Assembly: GCA_023399595.1 (NCBI GenBank)
Contig: JAEWOR010000014.1
Span: 1-5,775 of the forward strand
DNA length: 5,775 nucleotides
Origin: Bacteroidota bacterium
GTDB lineage: Bacteria; Bacteroidota; Bacteroidia; Flavobacteriales; Weeksellaceae
Reading direction: 5' to 3'
Shown: piece by piece, positions 5,715 through 5,775 of the stretch
Layout of the letters: every line of letters begins with the position of its first letter
Position numbering within the stretch: position 1 is the first letter of the stretch
Program-made: the position numbers and the translations under genes
Notes under the pieces: generated by a model
Told to the model about the DNA's origin: nothing
What the model saw: only the letters and a program-made list of their open reading frames with translations
Database searches by the model: none

Positions 5715-5775
5715 ATGAATATTTTCAGTTTTACGGCGAATTTTGGAACCGAAGAAGATTGTAGAAAACACTTTA
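5715..5775 (+). CDS. IS1595-family transposase, N-terminus (3' partial)
   Basis: The frame from ATG 5715 gives MNIFSFTANFGTEEDCRKHF and is still open at the window end. This matches the start of IS1595/ISXO2-type transposases of Bacteroidota as I remember them (MNIF-x-F, then a conserved F-x-(T/N)-E-x-x-C-x-x-x-F). In those proteins a zinc-ribbon domain and a DDE-type catalytic domain follow. Only 20 residues are visible, so it cannot be judged whether the rest is intact. Confidence 0.7.
   Translation, partial: MNIFSFTANFGTEEDCRKHF

Larger units (their letters stand above)
5649..5775 (+). mobile_element. Left end of an IS1595-family insertion sequence (continues past window)
   Basis: The start is inferred from where the disrupted conserved protein stops matching (about 5649) and from the transposase start at 5715; the exact boundary could be some tens of bases to the right. 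No terminal inverted repeat or 8-bp target duplication can be tested, because the right end is outside the window. The short leader contains TATATTTG (5687-5694), an exact TAnnTTTG -7 box placed 20 bases before the transposase ATG, but no good -33 TTTG at the right distance. Confidence 0.55.

Noticed and set aside
1..5775. CRISPR array, tRNA, rRNA or riboswitch
   Set aside because: No regularly spaced repeats, cloverleaf-like segments or long structured leaders were found. The longest non-coding stretch is the 195-bp gap at 2768-2962.

Overview
The window looks like a chromosomal segment from a member of the Bacteroidota (order not determinable). The signs are an mlaE-mlaF-mlaD order with a long helical MlaD tail, start codons with no Shine-Dalgarno sequence, a possible TAnnTTTG-type -7 box, and IS3-family and IS1595-family transposases of a kind I associate with flavobacteria and sphingobacteria. 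This placement is from memory of the families; no search was possible.

Left part (1-2767) is ordinary core chromosome. It holds the 3' end of a 3-hydroxyacyl-CoA dehydrogenase gene, then a tight three-gene operon for an Mce/Mla-type lipid transporter: permease (MlaE), ATPase (MlaF), and membrane-anchored MCE substrate-binding protein (MlaD). Together these should move phospholipid or another hydrophobic substrate between the inner and outer membranes. A 17-bp perfect stem (2838-2890) closes the operon, probably acting in both directions.

Right part (about 2897-5775) is an accessory patch between two insertion sequences. First comes the left part of an IS3-family element: a hairpin upstream of the start codon, an intact orfA with an A7G slippery site, and the first ~18 codons of orfB. 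The orfB fragment then runs in frame into an unrelated protein of about 370 residues. I read that protein as a candidate peptidoglycan-attacking antibacterial effector, with a possible L,D-transpeptidase-fold (Tlde1/DUF2778-like) domain followed by a lysozyme/glucosaminidase-like domain. Two bases later comes a lipoprotein with an ankyrin-like stretch and a C-terminal bacterial SH3 domain, a good candidate for the cognate periplasmic immunity protein. Next is the N-terminal fragment of a conserved small Bacteroidota protein (starts at 5580). It appears to be cut by an IS1595-family element whose transposase begins at 5715 and leaves the window.

The lipoprotein gene is far more AT-rich than the mla genes. 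One 60-base line inside it (4801-4860) has 8 G/C, against 23 in a line of mlaF (1201-1260). This fits acquisition of the toxin/immunity patch by transfer. The most interesting point is the junction near 3310, where an IS remnant now supplies the 5' end, and perhaps the promoter, start codon and frameshift signal, of a toxin-like gene.
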